NCBI GenBank assembly: GCA_021298815.1
Contig: JAJTHE010000137.1
Span: 1 to 52,340 of the forward strand
Length of the DNA: 52,340 nucleotides
Reading direction: 5' to 3'
DNA from: Betaproteobacteria bacterium
GTDB taxonomy: Bacteria > Pseudomonadota > Gammaproteobacteria > Burkholderiales > CAIKXV01
The notes beneath the pieces were generated by a model. It saw only the letters and a list, made by a program, of their open reading frames with translations. It ran no database searches and was not told where the DNA came from. The position numbers and the translations under genes are program-made. Below, piece after piece: positions 17,099 through 25,979 of this stretch (its first letter is position 1; the number at the start of each line of letters is the position of its first letter).

Positions 17099-18192
17099 CA
17101 GTTGCCGCCGATCGTCAGCACGTCATGGCGATCGGTGCTGGCCACCAGCCCGGGCGCATTGGTGCCCGACTGCACCTGTCCGCTGACCACATGCAGCCGG
17201 TTGCCGATGAAGTCCGCCGCCAGCCCGTGGCGCGGTAACGGCATCGGCGGCAGCCGCGTCCAGCTGTTGCTCTTCGGATCGAACGCGTCGACCGCGGCGA
17301 ATGCTGCCCAGTAGTCGCGCAGGCGCACTTCGCCGCCGACCACGTAGATGCGACCGCCGTGCACGCCCCAGGCCACCGCGCTGCGCGGATTGGGCATCGG
17401 TGCCAGCAGGCGCCCCCACTGGTCGGTCGCCGGGTCGTATTCCTCGACGATGTCTGTGTTGCTGGCGGTGGTGATGAACACCGAACCGATGCGCCCGCCG
17501 ATCACGTAGATGCGCCCGTCGACCGCCGCAGCCGCGCCGTGGTTGCGCGGCGTGGGCATGTCGGCGCGGGTCGACCAGGCGTTCTTCGCCGGATCGAACA
17601 CTTCGTGCGTGCCCAGCGCGCGGTGCGGACGGGCCGGATGCAGCGCGGTTTCCTTCGAGCCCGGATGCAGGCCGGCGCCGCCGATCACGTGGATCCGGTT
17701 GTCCACCACCACGGCGTTGTGCGCGCCGCGCGCGACCGGCGCTGCAGCCATCTGCCGCCAGTTGTCCGTCGCCGGGTCGTATTCCCAGGTGGTGTTCACC
17801 GGCTGCCAGGAGGCCGGTCCCTTCTCCGGCAGCACGAAACCGCCGAACACGTAGATGCGTCCGTTCACCGTCGCAAGCGCGACATGGTGCATGAACACCG
17901 GCATGTCGCGCTTGCGCGTCCAGCGATCGGTCGCCGGGTCGTACTCGAACACCATGCCCATCGGCTTCCAGCCCGGCGCAAGGCCACCGAACACGTACAG
18001 CTTGCCGTTGGCGGCGATGCCGTAGACCTCTTCCGCGCTCACCGGGATCGGCGCGGCCGTCGACCACTTCTGCGCGGCAGCGGGCGACGCGCCGAGAACG
18101 CCAAGCGTGACGGCGAAGGCAAGGGCTGCTGCGAACGACAGCCGCGACAGGCGCGCGATAGAATTTGTCATTCGACGGACGATGTTCGGCAT
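17098..18192 (-). CDS. secreted Kelch-repeat beta-propeller protein
   Basis: A 364-residue protein with a Sec signal peptide (LSFAAALAFAVTLGVLGASPAAA). About six Kelch blades follow, each with a G-x-[IL]-[YH]-V-[FIV]-G-G strand and an EYDPATD-x-W turn. GGAGGAG lies six bases before the ATG complementing 18190-18192, so upstream open frame is not used. Kelch propellers are binding scaffolds or, in galactose-oxidase relatives, copper enzymes; no Cys-Tyr cofactor site can be argued here. It is first in the operon with the FixH-like and di-heme proteins, implying a joint periplasmic role. Confidence 0.85.
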   Translation of the reverse strand: MPNIVRRMTNSIARLSRLSFAAALAFAVTLGVLGASPAAAQKWSTAAPIPVSAEEVYGIAANGKLYVFGGLAPGWKPMGMVFEYDPATDRWTRKRDMPVFMHHVALATVNGRIYVFGGFVLPEKGPASWQPVNTTWEYDPATDNWRQMAAAPVARGAHNAVVVDNRIHVIGGAGLHPGSKETALHPARPHRALGTHEVFDPAKNAWSTRADMPTPRNHGAAAAVDGRIYVIGGRIGSVFITTASNTDIVEEYDPATDQWGRLLAPMPNPRSAVAWGVHGGRIYVVGGEVRLRDYWAAFAAVDAFDPKSNSWTRLPPMPLPRHGLAADFIGNRLHVVSGQVQSGTNAPGLVASTDRHDVLTIGGN

Positions 18193-18325
18193 GGGTACTC
18201 CTCCAAGGGGAACGGTGCGGGTCTGGGCGCCCGCTGCGGCTCCATTCTGAACGTCGGATGGCCGGCTGAACAGCCATCCGCTGCAGGAAACGGCTGGATG
18301 CTTCGGCTTCGCGCCGCCGATGGCG

Positions 18326-19055
18326 TCAGTTGGCCTTGATGCCGCTGTCGCGGACCACCCGGGCGAACATCGGCTCCTCGCGCCGGAGCTGGTCGTTGAA
18401 CTGCGCCGGTGTGCCCGCGGCCGGGTCGAAACCGAGCGACTCGAGCCGCGCCAGCGTTGCCGGGGACTTGATCGCGGCATTCAACCGCTGGTTGATGCGC
18501 GCAACCAGTGCCGATGGGGTCGATGCAGGCGCGAGCCAGCAGCTCCACGGTGAGGTACGCAGCCGAGCCCACGGTCGGCGACCCGCACGCGAGTCCGCCG
18601 CTGGCACGCCTCGCCAGTGCGATCAGCTCGGCGAGGGTCTTCACCTTCAGCTCCGGACTGGCCACCGGCAGGTTCGGTGCCGAGGCGATCGAGCCGATGG
18701 CCGTGAAATCGCGTTGCACGTCGTAGCTGACCTTGTACAGGCTGGGCGCGATGATCAGCGTGTTCGATGAAACCACCAGGGTGTAGCCATCGCCGGGCGC
18801 GCAGGCGACGATCTCGCTGCCGATGACGCCGCCCGCACCCGGCCGGTTGTCGACGATGAACGAGGTGGAGAAGACGGCGCCCATCGGTTCGGCCAGGATG
18901 CGGGCGAGGATGTCGGCCGCCCCACCGGCCCCTGCGGGAACGACGACCCGTACCGGCTTCACCGGCCAGGCCTGCGCCTGGGCAGGCAGCACCGGTGCGA
19001 GCATCGGCAATGCTGCGGTGGACAGGGAAAGGAAACGCGCGGCGGTGGACTTCAA
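18326..19055 (-). pseudogene. Bug-family receptor gene with internal deletion and frameshift
   Basis: The 5' part encodes a signal peptide (ALPMLAPVLPAQAQA) and a good Bug N-domain (VRVVVPAGAGGAADI, VDNRPGAGGVIGSE, AYLTVELLAR). At about 18530 the family match jumps to another frame, which encodes the normal C-terminus (LVARINQRLNAAIKSPATL ... RDSGIKAN). The middle of the protein, roughly 90 residues with the VPYKG and TVAEAG motifs, is absent. The join is at a CTGGCTCGCGCC stretch that resembles both sides, as expected for deletion at short homology. The start is TTG, overlapping the stop of the neighbouring truncated gene. Confidence 0.85.
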
Positions 19056-19690
19056 TCGTTGCTCCGATGGGTATCGCTGACGATCAGGTCTTCGCCGGCC
19101 ACGGGCGGGTCGGGCGGGAAGACGCGCATCTCGTCTCCGACCAGGACCTCCATCCGGTCGTGGGCGAGCTCGACCTCGCCGTCGTAGCCGTGGCGCACCT
19201 TGGCCAGGATGTCGTACTGCGTGACGCGCCAGACGCTGATGTGGTTGAGCAGCGTCAGCCGGGGCCAGGTGCGCCGGCAGATCTCGTTCATCTGCTGCGG
19301 ATCAGTGTGGATGGAAATGACGCGGCGGGTGATCTCGTTGGCGGCGAGCTGCGCTGAGGACGCCGCCGCGATCTCGTGTACCAGCAGGTCGCAGCCTTTC
19401 GCCTGCTCGAGCACGCCATCGCAGAGCGTGGTGTCGCCCGAGAGCACGATCGAGCGGCCATTGCATTCGATGCGGAACCCGAACGCCGGGTGCACGTCCG
19501 GGCCGTGGTCCACCGGGAAGGCCGTCACCTTCACGCCGTCTTCCTCGAACACGGTGCCACCGATGAACTCGTGCACGTCGATCGCGCGCCCGGCGGGCTC
19601 GGCCGTCTCGTGTCTCGACCGCACGCTGATGTCGAAGTGATGCAGCTCGCGCAGGCCGTCCACCGCGCGTGCCGTGCCTTGAGGCCTGGA
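19052..19690 (-). pseudogene. 5'-truncated metallo-beta-lactamase-fold hydrolase
   Basis: Only the C-terminal two thirds of an RNase-Z-like MBL protein remains: RPQGTARAVDGLREL, VTAFPVDHGPDVHPAFGF, the GRSIVLSGDTTLCDGV motif with its metal-bridging Asp, DLLVHEIAAASSAQLA and RLTLLNHISV. The N-terminal HxHxDH metal site, some 110-130 residues in relatives, is missing, because yqiA begins on the other strand at 19748 and occupies that place. The fragment cannot form a complete active site. Its 3' end touches the decayed Bug gene, so this is a zone of gene decay. Confidence 0.8.
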
Positions 19691-19747
19691 CACCCGACAT
19701 TGCGCGAGCGCGTATCCTCCCCGGGCCGACTCGTACCGACCTCGAAA

Positions 19748-20365
19748 ATGATCGTCTACCTCCACGGCTTCAACAGTTCCCCGCAGTCGCTCAAGGCGCG
19801 CCTGGTCGAGGCGCGCATGGCCGACCTCGACCTGCTCGACCGCCTGGCCTGCCCGGCGCTGCCGCATTCGCCGAAAGAGGCGATCGCCTCGATCGACGTG
19901 CTGCTGCCGGCGGACGCCTCGACGGTCACCTTCATCGGCAGTTCGCTCGGTGGCTTCTATGCGACCCATCTCGCCGAGAAGCACGGGGCGAAGGCGGTGC
20001 TGGTCAATCCCGCCGTGAAGCCGCACGTGCTGCTGGCGCCGTTCGTCGGTGAGCAGGCGAACCTGCATTCGGGCGAACGCTGGATGCTGACCCCGGCGCA
20101 CATCGACGAGCTCGCGGCGCTGGAGGTCGATCCGATCACCCGCCCCGATCGCTACCTGCTGCTGGTCGAGACCGGCGACGAGGTGCTCGACTGGCGCGAT
20201 GCGGTGGCGAAGTACGCCGGCGCACGGCAGGCGATCGTCGAGGGTGGCGACCACGGCTTCTCCAGCTTCACCGACCATATCGACGACGTGCTGCGCTTCG
20301 CCGGCATGCTGGAAGCGCCCGATCCGATGGCGCGCGCCCGGCGCCCGCGGTCGCGCGCGGGCTGA
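19748..20365 (+). CDS. yqiA: YqiA-type esterase
   Basis: A 205-residue alpha/beta hydrolase beginning MIVYLHGFNSSPQS. It has the nucleophile motif FIGSSLGGFYA, the acid segment VETGDEVLDWRDA and the catalytic His in EGGDHGFSSF. Length and motifs fit the YqiA/UPF0227 family of short-chain acyl-CoA and ester hydrolases. The ATG at 19748 begins at the family's normal N-terminus although the frame is open earlier. The C-terminal Arg-rich tail (ARARRPRSRAG) is extra. It is followed by the ribonuclease gene in the same direction. Confidence 0.9.
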   Translation: MIVYLHGFNSSPQSLKARLVEARMADLDLLDRLACPALPHSPKEAIASIDVLLPADASTVTFIGSSLGGFYATHLAEKHGAKAVLVNPAVKPHVLLAPFVGEQANLHSGERWMLTPAHIDELAALEVDPITRPDRYLLLVETGDEVLDWRDAVAKYAGARQAIVEGGDHGFSSFTDHIDDVLRFAGMLEAPDPMARARRPRSRAG

Positions 20366-20481
20366 GGCGGAGCGCCGCTCCGGTATACTGCCGGCCCGGC
20401 GCACGGAGGCAAGCGGCTTCCGTCGGGTTGCCACGCGGCCCGCTGCCCCACCGCTCCACTGCCTCACTGATCGCGGCCCCG

Positions 20482-22374
20482 ATGAACGTCTTTTACGAGG
20501 AAGAAGGTGAGCTGCGGGCAGGCAGCGTGCTCGCCGACAACACCACCTCGCTGCAGGTCGAGGCACCGCACGGCAAGCGCTCGAAGGTGAAGGCGGCGAA
20601 CGTGCTGTTCCGCTTCGAGGCGCCGGCGCCCAGGGCGCTGGTCGACGATGCGAAGGCGCTCGCCGACACGCTCGACCCGGGCTTCCTGTGGGAGGCGATC
20701 GCCGCCGACGAGTTCGGCTTCGACGATGCGGCCAGCGAGTACTTCGGCGCGGCCGCCGGCAAGACCGCCACGCCGGTGGAGCGCGCGGCGATGCTGCTGC
20801 GCCTGCATGCCAACCCGATGTACTTCTACAAGCGCGGCAAGGGCCTGTACAAGCGGGCCCCTGCCGAGTCGCTGAAGGCGGCGCTGGCTGGCGTCGAGCG
20901 GCGCAGGCGCGAGGCCGAGCAGCAGGCGCAGTGGACCGCGGCGCTGGTGCGCGGCGAACTGCCCGAGGCGATGCAGCCGCTGGTGCCGTCGCTGCTGCAT
21001 GCGCCCGAGAAGCAGAGCCTCGCCTGGAAGGCGCTCGAGGCCGCCTGCGCCGAGACCGGGACCAGCGTGCCGCACCTGATGCAGCGCTGCGGCGCGATCG
21101 CCTCGGCGCACGATTTCCACTACGGCCGGTTCCTGTTCGAGCACTTCCGCGCCGGCATCGGCTTCGCGCTCGACACGGCCGGGCCGGATGCGCTCGATGC
21201 GCTGCTCGCCCCGATGCCGGCGCTCGAGACGGCGGCCGTCGCCGCGTTCTCCATCGACGACACCGCCACCACCGAGATCGACGATGCGTTCTCGGTGCAG
21301 CCGCTGGGCAGCGGCTGGCGCATCGGCGTGCACATCGCCGCGCCGTCGCTGGGCATAGCGGCCGGTTCGGCGCTGGACGAGGTCGCGCTGTCGCGGCTGT
21401 CCACCGCCTACTTCCCCGGGCGCAAGATCACCATGCTGCCCGATGCGGTCGTCGAGCGCTTCACGCTGGCCACCGGCCGCACCTTGCCGGCGGTGTCGCT
21501 CTATGTCGATGTCGATGCCGACTTCACCGTGCGGTCGACCCGCTCGGCGGTAGAGGCGGTGCAGATCGCCGACAACCTGCGGCTGGAACACCTCGAGCCG
21601 TGCTTCACCGAGGCGGCACTGGCCCGGGCGGCGGCGCTGCCCGATCCGCGCGTGGACCATCCGCGCGGGCGCGAGCTGTGGACGCTCTGGGGCTTCGCGC
21701 AGAAGCTGCAGGCGCTGCGCGGCAAGCAGGCCGAGACCGGCAGCGGCCGGGTCGAGTACACCTTCATCGTCGAAGGCGACCGGATCACGCTGCGGCCGCG
21801 CGCGCGCGGCGCGCCGCTCGACACCCTGGTCGCGGAACTGATGATCTACGCGAACAGCCAGTGGGGTGGCGAACTCGCCCGCGCGCAGGTGCCGGCCATC
21901 TACCGCGCCCAGTCGAGCGGCAAGGTGTTCATGACCACGGTGGCCTCGCCGCACCAGGGGCTTGGCGTCGCGCACTACACCTGGGCCAGTTCGCCGCTGC
22001 GCCGGATGGTCGACCTGATCAACCAGCGGCAGATCACGAGCTGGATCCGCGGCGAGCCGCCGGTGTATCCCGCGGGCAGCGAGGCGATGCTCGCCGCGAT
22101 GCGGTCGTTCGAACTCACCTACGAGGCCTACGCCGAGGCGCAGCGCACGCTCGAGCGCTACTGGTCGCTGGTCTGGATCCGGCAGCAGGCGCTGGAGACG
22201 ATCGAGGGCGAGGTGATCCGCGACAACCTGGTCCGGCTGTCCGGCGTGCCGGTGGTGGCGCGGGTGCCGTCGGTGCCGGAACTGCCGCCGGGGACCCGGG
22301 TGCGGCTCGCGGTCGACCGGATCGACCTCTACGACCTGCTGCTCGACCTGACGTTCGGCGAAGCGCTCGCCTGA
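20482..22374 (+). CDS. rnb: exoribonuclease II family protein (RNB domain)
   Basis: A 630-residue 3'-5' exoribonuclease. The catalytic RNB motif FSIDDTATTEIDDAF near residues 257-271 carries the metal-binding Asp cluster. The later YTWASSPLRRMVDLINQRQI segment is the conserved RNB C-terminal motif. An N-terminal OB-like region (EEGELRAGSVLADNTTSLQV) and a short C-terminal S1-like tail are present. It is closer in size to RNase II than to RNase R. The ATG at 20482 is chosen because family similarity starts there. It degrades single-stranded RNA in the cytoplasm. Confidence 0.88.
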   Translation: MNVFYEEEGELRAGSVLADNTTSLQVEAPHGKRSKVKAANVLFRFEAPAPRALVDDAKALADTLDPGFLWEAIAADEFGFDDAASEYFGAAAGKTATPVERAAMLLRLHANPMYFYKRGKGLYKRAPAESLKAALAGVERRRREAEQQAQWTAALVRGELPEAMQPLVPSLLHAPEKQSLAWKALEAACAETGTSVPHLMQRCGAIASAHDFHYGRFLFEHFRAGIGFALDTAGPDALDALLAPMPALETAAVAAFSIDDTATTEIDDAFSVQPLGSGWRIGVHIAAPSLGIAAGSALDEVALSRLSTAYFPGRKITMLPDAVVERFTLATGRTLPAVSLYVDVDADFTVRSTRSAVEAVQIADNLRLEHLEPCFTEAALARAAALPDPRVDHPRGRELWTLWGFAQKLQALRGKQAETGSGRVEYTFIVEGDRITLRPRARGAPLDTLVAELMIYANSQWGGELARAQVPAIYRAQSSGKVFMTTVASPHQGLGVAHYTWASSPLRRMVDLINQRQITSWIRGEPPVYPAGSEAMLAAMRSFELTYEAYAEAQRTLERYWSLVWIRQQALETIEGEVIRDNLVRLSGVPVVARVPSVPELPPGTRVRLAVDRIDLYDLLLDLTFGEALA

Positions 22375-22494
22375 TCGCGGGCCGGGCGCCGTGCACGGCG
22401 CGGCCTGCGCGCCGGGTCGATAACGCATGACAGCCTGCGGCGGCTCGCCTAGAATCCGCGCCATGGTGACCCGCCCGCTTTCGCAGCCGATGCC

Positions 22495-23442
22495 GTGGCT
22501 TCGCTGATCCGGTTGCCCAACCGCTACCCGGCACCCGAGGCGCTTTTCCTCGCGCCGCCGTTCTCCTACGTCGACCCGGCGAACCGCACGCTGATGCTGG
22601 CGGTGATCGCATCTGTGCTGCTGCATGCGACGCTGATGGCGACCGGATTCATCGCGCCCGGCAGCGCCAGCCGGTCTTCCGCGCCGGCGCCGCTCGAAGT
22701 GGTGCTGGTCAATGCGCGCACCGAGAAGGCGCCGGTGAAGGCCGATGTCCGGGCACAATCGAACCTCGACGGCGGCGGCAACACCGATGCGAAGGTGCGC
22801 GCGAAGACGCCCCTGCCGCAGACCGAGACCGGCGTCGACGCGCCGGACCCTGCCGCGGCCGCGCGTGCCCGGGTCGAGCAGCTCGAGGCGGAGACGCAGC
22901 GCGTGATGGCGCGGATCAAGGCGACGGTGCCGATCGACAGCCGCGAGCCGAACCCGGGGCCGCAGCCCGTGCCGCAGTCTCAGCCGGTGCAGGCGCCCAG
23001 CTCCGCCGAGCTCGCCGCGCGCAGCCTCGAGATGGCGCGGCTGCGGGCGGAGATCTCGAAGGATTTCAGCGCGTACCAGGAGCGGCCGCGCAAGGCCTTC
23101 GTCGGTGCACGTGCATCGGAGGACCGCTTCGCCCGCTACGTCGAGGACTGGCGCGGCAAGATCGAACGCGTCGGCAACCTGAACTACCCCGACGAGGCGC
23201 GCCGGCAGAAGCTGTACGGCACGCTGGTGCTCACGGTGTCGGTGCGACGCGACGGAACGGTGGAGAGCATCGAGGTCAATCGTTCGTCCGGCTTCAGGCT
23301 GCTCGACCAGGCGGCGATCCGCATCGTCGAACTGGCGGCGCCGTTCTCGAAGTTCCCGCCGGACATCGCGAAGGACATCGACATCCTGGCGATCACGCGC
23401 ACGTGGAGCTTCACCACGACAGAACAGTTCCAGGGGCAATGA
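22495..23442 (+). CDS. TonB-family energy transducer
   Basis: A 315-residue protein with one N-terminal membrane helix (LMLAVIASVLLHATLMATGF, about residues 31-50), a long periplasmic linker with Pro/Gln-rich PGPQPVPQSQPVQAP, and a C-terminal TonB domain (NYPDEARRQKLYGTLVLTVS, FRLLDQAAIRIVELAAPFSKF). It would transmit proton-motive force to outer-membrane receptors, though no ExbB/ExbD or receptor gene is nearby. GTG at 22495 is the only start that gives the full anchor in frame. It lies 12 bp before aroE and is probably cotranscribed with it. Confidence 0.85.
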   Translation: MASLIRLPNRYPAPEALFLAPPFSYVDPANRTLMLAVIASVLLHATLMATGFIAPGSASRSSAPAPLEVVLVNARTEKAPVKADVRAQSNLDGGGNTDAKVRAKTPLPQTETGVDAPDPAAAARARVEQLEAETQRVMARIKATVPIDSREPNPGPQPVPQSQPVQAPSSAELAARSLEMARLRAEISKDFSAYQERPRKAFVGARASEDRFARYVEDWRGKIERVGNLNYPDEARRQKLYGTLVLTVSVRRDGTVESIEVNRSSGFRLLDQAAIRIVELAAPFSKFPPDIAKDIDILAITRTWSFTTTEQFQGQ

Positions 23443-23454
23443 GGCTCCGACGCG

Positions 23455-24288
23455 ATGAGTGATCGCTACGCCGTGTTCGGCAATCCGGTCGCGCACAGCC
23501 GCTCGCCGGCCATCCATGCCGCGTTCGCGCGCGAGACCGGGCAGGACATCGACTATGGCCGGGTGCTTGCACCGCTCGACGGCTTCGCCGCGGCGGTGGA
23601 CGCGTTCCGGCGCGACGGCGGCCGTGGGGCCAACGTCACGCTGCCGTTCAAGCGCGAGGCCTGGCAGCTGGCCACGGCCTGCAGTGCTCGCGCGGCGTCG
23701 GCCGAGGCGGTGAACACCCTGCGCTTCGATGCGGACGGCGGGATCTTCGGAGACAACACCGACGGGGTCGGCCTGGTGCGCGACATCGAGGTGAACCTCG
23801 GGCAGCCGCTGGCCGGCGCACGGGTGCTGATGCTCGGGGCGGGGGGCGCCGCGGCCGGGGTCGTGCTGCCGCTGGTCGAGGCCGGGGTGCGCCTGCTGCA
23901 TGTGGCCAACCGCACGGCGGCGCGGGCCGAGGCGCTGGCGGCGCGCCATGCCGGGGCGCCGGTATCGGGCGGGTCGCTCGCGGCGATCGACGGAGAGTTC
24001 GACCTGGTCGTCAACGCCACCTCGGCCAGCCTGGGCGCGGAGGCGCCGTCGATCGGTCGTGCGCGGCTGGTGCCAGGCGGCCTCTGCTACGACATGATGT
24101 ATTCGGCCGAGCCGAGCGCCTTCCTGGTCGAGGCCGCGCGCGGCGGTGCACGCATCGCCGATGGCATCGGCATGCTGGTCGAGCAGGCGGCCGAATCGTT
24201 CTTCCTGTGGCGCGGGGTGCGGCCGGGTACCGCGTCGTTGCTGGCCGGGCTGGCGCAGCCCTGGCGCGGCAGTCGTCTCGGCCGCTGA
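23455..24288 (+). CDS. aroE: shikimate dehydrogenase (NADP+)
   Basis: A 277-residue enzyme of the shikimate pathway, reducing 3-dehydroshikimate to shikimate. The substrate-binding segments HSRSPAIH and GANVTLPFK (catalytic Lys) and DNTDGVGLVRD are in order. The NADP-binding loop GAGGAAAGV and the basic NRTAARAEAL stretch follow. Length and motif order are those of AroE, not of quinate dehydrogenase. It sits between tonB and mtgA, a common order in Betaproteobacteria. Confidence 0.95.
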   Translation: MSDRYAVFGNPVAHSRSPAIHAAFARETGQDIDYGRVLAPLDGFAAAVDAFRRDGGRGANVTLPFKREAWQLATACSARAASAEAVNTLRFDADGGIFGDNTDGVGLVRDIEVNLGQPLAGARVLMLGAGGAAAGVVLPLVEAGVRLLHVANRTAARAEALAARHAGAPVSGGSLAAIDGEFDLVVNATSASLGAEAPSIGRARLVPGGLCYDMMYSAEPSAFLVEAARGGARIADGIGMLVEQAAESFFLWRGVRPGTASLLAGLAQPWRGSRLGR

Positions 24289-24324
24289 TCGCGGCCCGCG
24301 CCCGTCCGCGCATCCTTCCGGCCC

Positions 24325-25020
24325 ATGCGCACGCTTTTCCGCTGGATCTTCCGACTGCTGCTGCTCGCGCTGGGCGCGCTGCTGGCGTGGCAGCTCTGGC
24401 TGTTCGGCCATGTCGTCTACTGGAAGTACGAGAATCCGGCCGAGACGTCGTTCATGCGCATGCGGCTCGAGCAGTTGCAGCAGAAGGACGAGAAGGCGCG
24501 CCTGCGGCAGCAGTGGGTGTCCTACGATGGGATCTCGATCCACCTGAAGCGCGCGATCATCGTCGCCGAGGACGACAAGTTCGTCGACCACGAGGGCTTC
24601 GACTGGGAGGCTATCCAGAAGGCGCTCGAACAGAACCGCAAGCAGGGGCGGGTGGTGCGCGGCGGGTCGACCATCAGCCAGCAACTGGCGAAGAACCTGT
24701 TCCTGTCCGATGCACGGACGCGCACGCGCAAGGTGCAGGAGGCGGCCATCACGCTGATGCTCGAACAGACGATGGACAAGCGCCGCATCCTCGAGATCTA
24801 CCTGAACGTGATCGAATGGGGCAACGGCGTGTTCGGCGCCGAAGCCGCCGCCCGCCACTACTACGGCGTGTCCGCATCCCAGCTCACGCCCGCGCAGGCC
24901 GCCCGCCTCGCCGCGATGGTCCCCAACCCCCGCTACTACGACCGCAACCGCGGCTCGCGCTGGCTCGCCCGCTACACCGAGATCATCCAGTCGCGCATGC
25001 CCCGCGCCACCGTGCCGTAA
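24325..25020 (+). CDS. mtgA: monofunctional biosynthetic peptidoglycan transglycosylase
   Basis: A 231-residue GT51 glycosyltransferase that polymerises lipid II at the outer face of the inner membrane. It has an N-terminal transmembrane helix (IFRLLLLALGALLAWQLWLF), the catalytic-Glu motif AEDDKFVDHEGFDW, RGGSTISQQLAKNLFL and EIYLNVIEWGNGVFG. There is no transpeptidase domain, so it is MtgA and not a class A PBP. The stop is two bases from the left end of the transposase element. Confidence 0.95.
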   Translation: MRTLFRWIFRLLLLALGALLAWQLWLFGHVVYWKYENPAETSFMRMRLEQLQQKDEKARLRQQWVSYDGISIHLKRAIIVAEDDKFVDHEGFDWEAIQKALEQNRKQGRVVRGGSTISQQLAKNLFLSDARTRTRKVQEAAITLMLEQTMDKRRILEIYLNVIEWGNGVFGAEAAARHYYGVSASQLTPAQAARLAAMVPNPRYYDRNRGSRWLARYTEIIQSRMPRATVP

Positions 25021-25022
25021 AC

Positions 25023-25929
25023 AATCCGGGTCAGAGACGATTTACGCCGCTTCAGCGCCTCGCGAACGGGCGACCCCGTTTGAGCGGGACCGCGGCTGAC
25101 CCCAGTCTCGAGGCGACCCATCCGCGGAAGGTGTCGCTCCCGGTGGGTAGGCCGCCCCGCGTCGCGTCACGAATGCAGGCGAGGTCTTCTGCGGGCAGGG
25201 TCTGCTCGAACAATCGCGCATAGGCTGCACGGCGCGCCTCCGGTCGATCGCCCAGTTTCTCGTAAGCGGGGTGCGGCGTGATCCGGTCATCCGCCACCCC
25301 GAGCGCATTGCACCGGTAACTCGACCAGCGATAGGCGGCCGGCGAGTCGACCATCGCCGCGCGCACCGGATTCGCCTCGATGTACCGCATGCATCGGAGC
25401 AGGTAGGTTTCGCTGTCCACCAGGCTTGCGTGGTATCGCCCTTCCCATAACGTACCGGTGCGCGCGTACCGTCGGTTCACATGGCGGGCGAAGCGGGTGC
25501 CCAGCGATTGCATCAGGCCCGGGATCGCAGCCTCGCTGTCGCCTGTCATCAGCAGATGTACATGATTCGTCATCAGCACATAGGCGTGAACCTGGCAGCC
25601 GTACCGGCGTGCGGCATCTGCCATCCATCGCAGGTAGAGACGGCAATCGTCGTCAGCCTGGAAGCACGTCGCCCGGTTGTTCCCGCGCTGGACGACATGC
25701 TGCGGCAGCGAAGGAATGTGGAGTCTCGGGCGCCTGGGCATCTGCTCAGGGTGCGCGCGGCGGCCCAGGCGGCGCCAGTCCGGGGAACATGGCTTGGCTG
25801 CGGATAGTGGCTTGTCTTACCGGTTCCTGGCCAGGCCTTGCGCAAAGCCGGATCGGGCCGGCCCGGAAAGGGTGTCCGGCCCGGACCATCAGCGCGGGTT
25901 TCTGCAATAAATCGTCTCTGACCCGGATT
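25023..25929. mobile_element. REP-associated tyrosine transposase element with 22-bp inverted ends
   Basis: AATCCGGGTCAGAGACGATT (plus TA) at 25023-25044 is exactly reverse-complementary to 25908-25929. Between them lies one minus-strand tyrosine transposase gene and about 165 bp of non-coding DNA. The ends carry the core of the three hairpin repeats elsewhere in the window. The element sits between mtgA and mgtE, which are both intact. Whether the whole 907 bp moves as a unit, or only hairpins are mobilised in trans, cannot be read here. Confidence 0.8.
25052..25741 (-). CDS. REP-associated tyrosine transposase (RAYT, Y1/IS200-like)
   Basis: A 229-residue Y1-transposase-fold protein. The HUH motif is H60-V-H62 in MTNHVHLLM. 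The candidate nucleophile is Tyr120 in RYIEANPVRA, and the N-terminus RLHIPSLPQHVVQRGNNR is typical of RAYTs. RAYTs bind and cut single-stranded REP hairpins, usually exist as one copy per genome, and act as housekeeping mobilisers of REP/REPIN sequences. The gene is complete, all catalytic residues are present, and matching hairpins are in the window, so it may be active. Confidence 0.92.
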   Translation of the reverse strand: MPRRPRLHIPSLPQHVVQRGNNRATCFQADDDCRLYLRWMADAARRYGCQVHAYVLMTNHVHLLMTGDSEAAIPGLMQSLGTRFARHVNRRYARTGTLWEGRYHASLVDSETYLLRCMRYIEANPVRAAMVDSPAAYRWSSYRCNALGVADDRITPHPAYEKLGDRPEARRAAYARLFEQTLPAEDLACIRDATRGGLPTGSDTFRGWVASRLGSAAVPLKRGRPFARR

Positions 25930-25979
25930 AAGGGCGCATACAATCGCGCCACCTCTGAAACGGGCCGCGAGCCAGTGCC

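Noticed and set aside
20384..20389. TATACT as a promoter for the exoribonuclease gene
   Set aside because: No acceptable -35 element at 16-18 bp upstream.
22386..22401. 16-bp palindrome GCGCCGTGCACGGCGC after the exoribonuclease gene as a terminator
   Set aside because: No T-run follows and it lacks a loop, so it does not meet the criteria; chance in GC-rich DNA is likely.
20464..24858. A 1464-codon open frame on the minus strand opposite rnb, tonB, aroE and mtgA
   Set aside because: It is the mirror of well-supported plus-strand genes in high-GC DNA. Its translation is Arg/Gln/His-rich with no recognisable domain.
25930..25979. Mg riboswitch (M-box) before mgtE
   Set aside because: Only 50 bp separate the transposase element from the start codon, and no M-box structure could be recognised.
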